Part shown: positions 5,689-8,534 of the stretch, one piece after another
Position numbering within the stretch: the stretch's first letter is position 1
Layout: every line of letters starts with the position of its first letter
DNA from: Deltaproteobacteria bacterium
Lineage (GTDB): Bacteria; Desulfobacterota; Desulfobacteria; Desulfobacterales; Desulfosalsimonadaceae
Length of the DNA: 8,534 nucleotides
Assembly (NCBI GenBank): GCA_024280875.1
Contig: JAJRPH010000207.1
Coordinates: 1-8,534 of the forward strand
Direction of reading: 5' to 3'
Translations under genes and position numbers: made by a program
Notes under the pieces: model-generated
Seen by the model: the letters and a program-made list of their open reading frames with translations, nothing else
Databases searched by the model: none
Told to the model about the DNA's origin: nothing

Positions 5689-6381
5689 CATTTGACCATG
5701 ATTGAGAATGCCGAGAGCAATAATAAGATCTTCCGGTTTTGTGATTTTGATATTATAAGGACTGCCGGAAATCATTCGGACACGGCTGCCGATAGTCTCA
5801 ACCAGGGACGCATCATCCGTACCGGTATATCCTGCCGCCAATGCATAATCATGGGCTTTTTTAATTAATTTATACTGAAAAACCTGCGGCGTCTGGGCCT
5901 GCCAGACTCCGGTCCGCTGCATGGTATTTACAATATAACCTTCATGGTCTACCTTTTTCAATGTATCAACCACCGGGAGGCCCAATATACAACCGCCTTC
6001 CTTTTCGGCCCAGCGGACGGCTTCTTCCGTCTGTCTGGTGGGAACAAACGGCCGAACCCCATCATGAATGACAACTATGCTCTCCGGATCAGTTATGGCC
6101 GTCAATCCATTATATACCGATTCCTGACGATTTTCACCCCCGACAACCAGTTGAATGGGGAGTTTATTGCATATAGATGGTATTACCCGGCTGAAGCAAA
6201 AATCAAAGTCATTTTCAGGAACCGCCAGATATATCTTCTCGATGATTGAAATTCCGGCAAAGGCAAGAAGCGTTCGGCTTAAAATGGATACTCCATCCAG
6301 CATCAGGTATTGTTTACGGATGTCTGCCTGCATCCGTTCACCTTTTCCGCCGGCTACTATGACAGCAGATATTGTCGCCAT
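5614..6381 (-). CDS. ispD: 2-C-methyl-D-erythritol 4-phosphate cytidylyltransferase
   Basis: IspD transfers CMP from CTP to 2-C-methyl-D-erythritol 4-phosphate in the non-mevalonate isoprenoid pathway. The 255-residue product has the nucleotide-binding start VIVAGGKGERM (7-17), RKQYL (22-26, normally PKQYL), VVGGENRQESVYNGL (79-93), VIHDGVRPFV (104-113), WQAQTPQVF (160-168), TGTDDASLVE (186-195) and NIKITKPEDL (210-219). All catalytic regions are intact. The start at 6381 is chosen because AAAGGGA precedes it and the product begins at the conserved core; a TTG seven codons upstream has no ribosome binding site. The C-terminus is odd: residues 232-255 (NVDKLVKSD and the following basic tail) are encoded by the palindromic repeat that begins at 5688. 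The native stop appears to have been lost to the insertion. Because the tail lies after the fold's usual end, activity is probably kept. No ispF lies next to it in the window. Confidence 0.95.
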   Translation of the reverse strand: MATISAVIVAGGKGERMQADIRKQYLMLDGVSILSRTLLAFAGISIIEKIYLAVPENDFDFCFSRVIPSICNKLPIQLVVGGENRQESVYNGLTAITDPESIVVIHDGVRPFVPTRQTEEAVRWAEKEGGCILGLPVVDTLKKVDHEGYIVNTMQRTGVWQAQTPQVFQYKLIKKAHDYALAAGYTGTDDASLVETIGSRVRMISGSPYNIKITKPEDLIIALGILNHGQMNVDKLVKSDSDGKEKRSKFEARKS

Positions 6382-6416
6382 ATTCCCTTTCGACGCAAAC
6401 AAGAAATTTTATATAA

Positions 6417-6444
6417 AAGATACGTTAGATTAAACGATTTTCAA
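6417..6444 (-). promoter_or_regulatory. possible sigma-70 promoter of ispD
   Basis: TTGAAA (-35, 6444-6439) and TATCTT (-10, 6422-6417) are separated by 16 bases on the minus strand. They match five and four of six consensus positions, about 36 bases before the ispD start. The 173-base gap after the HPr-domain gene has room for an independent promoter, and I see no terminator in it. Confidence 0.3.
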
Positions 6445-6554
6445 GCTTGCCCCAACTGCAAGAAACAGATACAAGGAAAATGCTGTCTCGCTATAGTCAG
6501 TTATGCGAAATAGCATTTGACGCAGTAGGTGCGGTGAAATTGGAAATCGTTAAG

Positions 6555-7874
6555 CTATCGAAGATACTGGAGACTCTTGGGCAGCGCTATGCCTTTCCCC
6601 ATCTGATCTTCGCCATAATTAACACTGGCAAGCGTCTCAATATCTTTTAAAGCACGGGTATCCCCATGGAACTCCACCTGCTGGATATTCTCCTTCTGGA
6701 TCTTACCACCGGCCCATTGAATATCAAGTACACTGCTGGCATCAAACTGGTCGCCGCCGGCAATCAGTTTGACCTCACCACCATAGTTCTGAACAATCTT
6801 GGCGACCATGAGACTTGGTCTGCAATGAAACCCCAGCTCCCGAGGGATACCCACTGTAATTGATGAACGCTCGATATGATTCTGCAATATTTCCCGGGCG
6901 ACTTCTTTACCATATGAAAAGAAATGGTTGATATAATACAATCCGTAATTGATGGTACAATCCAGCAAAACGTCCGGGTCAACAAGCAGCGCCAGCTGTT
7001 CACGTGCTTTTGTGTATGTGAATTTGTAGCCGATATCAACCAGATGACGTTCATAAAAATGCAGCAGTCGTCCCATGACTTGAAGTAAATGATAGATGAC
7101 TGAAAAATATGATCTGAATTGTTTGAGACTCCGGTTTCCGAATAAAAAACCGCCGTGAATGACATAGGAATCAAAAGATGACTGCAGGTTATGAACCCGC
7201 ATTTCAAAACTTCTAATCTCAACTTCATTCACGCGATCCGGTACCAACTCCTTTAATTCCACCTGATCATAGACTTCAATAAACTCGAATGTATCAAAAT
7301 CATCTGCAACGGAAAGGAACTCGTTTGCCACCCTGACGATATGTTTACTGTAATGGTCTTTTTGCTCATCCTCAAAATCATGTTCCAGCATTTCACCGGT
7401 GGAAACTCCCGGAAAATGTTTGGCTTTAAATCCTTTTTCCGGCAATTTGATATTTAGCCGCACGGCCTCTTTTATAATGGCCGGTGCAAGCTTCATCAAA
7501 GAATTTGTCAAAAATGCAAGGGTGACTTCCCCGTTCTGACTGAAATTTTCTCTATCATGGATATCATAAAAGACTAAGCGATTGGCGATATGCCTCTGGG
7601 CATATCCCCCCAAGCAGATATGACGGATGGCGGCGGCCAGCTCCCTGTAAAAGTACCAGTTGGAGTTATTTATAGCTCCGTGAAAATCAAGAAAATCTTC
7701 CAGTAAATGGGAGGTAGTAATGAGTTTTGAATACAGGCTTTTGGTAAAAATATTTTCCGTTGAATCACAATCCACAAGATACAAAAAACATTTTAAATAA
7801 TCATAGGAGTAGAACCGGACCCTTTCAGCGAATGAAATATCGCAGGAAATATTGTTTTGATCTCCACCATACAT
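6555..7874 (-). CDS. large protein with C-terminal HPr-like phosphocarrier domain
   Basis: The product has 439 residues. The last ~100 resemble HPr of the phosphotransferase system: GIPRELGFHCRPSLMVAKI (342-360) aligns with the GLHARPA active site, with H350 as the phospho-accepting histidine and R352-P353 conserved. DASSVLDIQWAGG (378-390) aligns with the regulatory Ser-46 region. The first ~335 residues are mostly helical in appearance, rich in Phe, Tyr, His and acidic residues, with no membrane segment; I do not recognise this domain. HPr is normally a ~85-residue protein, so this is a fusion whose HPr part is more likely regulatory than a sugar carrier. No enzyme I or EII gene is visible. 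The start at 7874 has AAGGA eight bases upstream. It lies 117 bases after the end of rnpB. That the histidine is phosphorylated is inference. Confidence 0.8.
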   Translation of the reverse strand: MYGGDQNNISCDISFAERVRFYSYDYLKCFLYLVDCDSTENIFTKSLYSKLITTSHLLEDFLDFHGAINNSNWYFYRELAAAIRHICLGGYAQRHIANRLVFYDIHDRENFSQNGEVTLAFLTNSLMKLAPAIIKEAVRLNIKLPEKGFKAKHFPGVSTGEMLEHDFEDEQKDHYSKHIVRVANEFLSVADDFDTFEFIEVYDQVELKELVPDRVNEVEIRSFEMRVHNLQSSFDSYVIHGGFLFGNRSLKQFRSYFSVIYHLLQVMGRLLHFYERHLVDIGYKFTYTKAREQLALLVDPDVLLDCTINYGLYYINHFFSYGKEVAREILQNHIERSSITVGIPRELGFHCRPSLMVAKIVQNYGGEVKLIAGGDQFDASSVLDIQWAGGKIQKENIQQVEFHGDTRALKDIETLASVNYGEDQMGKGIALPKSLQYLR

Positions 7875-7991
7875 GGTACAATCCTTAAATCATATCTTTC
7901 TATGTTTTGGTTACGGGTTTATCGATTTTCACCGTGGCGATATCACTGTACAAATCTTTAACCTAAGTTGAGCGTTTCAAATTTTAAAAAA

Positions 7992-8397
<406 letters not shown>

Positions 8398-8403
8398 TTA
8401 TTT

Positions 8404-8534
8404 CTATTGTATAACATAAAGCATGCGATGACAATGCGGACATGTTTTCATCTCATTTTCCCTATGCAGTTCATTGTACATCTGCGGGGGGATATTCATA
8501 TTACATCCCAGACAGATACTGTCTTTGACCTGGA
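8404..8534 (-). CDS. C4-type zinc ribbon protein, C-terminal part only
   Basis: Only the last 42 codons are in the window; the gene continues beyond the right edge. The visible part is a zinc ribbon: CLGC (7-10 of the visible part), NMNIPPQMYNEL, then CPHC (31-34) and HRMLYVIQ before the stop at 8404. CxGC-x-M-x-IPPQ-x-YNEL with CPHCHR-x-LY is typical of the COG1579 family (zf-RING_7, formerly DUF164), whose members carry a long N-terminal coiled coil before the ribbon. That part would lie outside the window. The cellular role is poorly defined; nucleic acid or protein binding is usually suggested. The -35 and -10 of rnpB are embedded in its last codons. Confidence 0.88.
   Translation of the reverse strand, partial: QVKDSICLGCNMNIPPQMYNELHRENEMKTCPHCHRMLYVIQ
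8406..8434 (-). promoter_or_regulatory. sigma-70 promoter of rnpB inside the zinc ribbon gene
   Basis: TTGTCA (-35, 8434-8429) and TACAAT (-10, 8411-8406) are separated by exactly 17 bases on the minus strand, each with five of six consensus positions. Transcription would start at about 8399, next to the 5' end of P1 predicted from RNA pairing. The promoter overlaps the last ten codons of the upstream gene. Confidence 0.75.

Noticed and set aside
6382..6554. A small gene or RNA between the HPr-domain gene and ispD
   Set aside because: Minus-strand frames are short and interrupted. The plus-strand frames here, one with a CPNCKKQ stretch, overlap flanking genes in antisense and lack a ribosome binding site. 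I see only a weak ispD promoter.

Overview
The window looks like a chromosomal segment of a deltaproteobacterium, most likely of the Desulfobacterales type. This is inferred from the density of small repeats, the PAS/sigma-54 activator, the run zinc ribbon gene - rnpB - HPr-domain protein - ispD, and a palindromic repeat of a kind I associate with that group. No ribosomal RNA or marker gene fixes the taxonomy. Every gene I can support lies on the minus strand, so the order of transcription runs from the right end to the left end.

Right part (8534 down to about 5490), housekeeping. First comes the C-terminus of a COG1579-type C4 zinc ribbon protein. The RNase P RNA gene rnpB follows immediately, and its apparent promoter lies inside the end of the zinc ribbon gene. 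Next are a 439-residue protein with a C-terminal HPr-like phosphocarrier domain, and then ispD of the MEP isoprenoid pathway. The 3' end of ispD runs into a palindromic repeat (5527-5688), which supplies its last 24 codons.

Middle (5489 down to 4227). A nitroreductase-family flavoprotein and a LysE/RhtB-type exporter are 12 bases apart and probably form one transcription unit.

Left-middle (4120 down to about 1513). A 621-residue sigma-54 enhancer-binding protein with two PAS domains precedes a 75-residue protein of unknown function. Between them is a near-consensus sigma-54 promoter (-24/-12) pointing at the small gene. The small gene also has a strong ribosome binding site and its own intrinsic terminator. 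This gives a compact candidate circuit: PAS sensor-activator, sigma-54 promoter, small protein. It is the most interesting content of the window.

Left end (about 1640 down to 1), accessory DNA. It holds a 147-bp MITE-like palindrome, a hairpin with a T-tract, a compound GC-rich palindrome, and an AT-rich gene for an HNH-domain protein whose C-terminal half I do not recognise. The repeats and base composition suggest acquired DNA.
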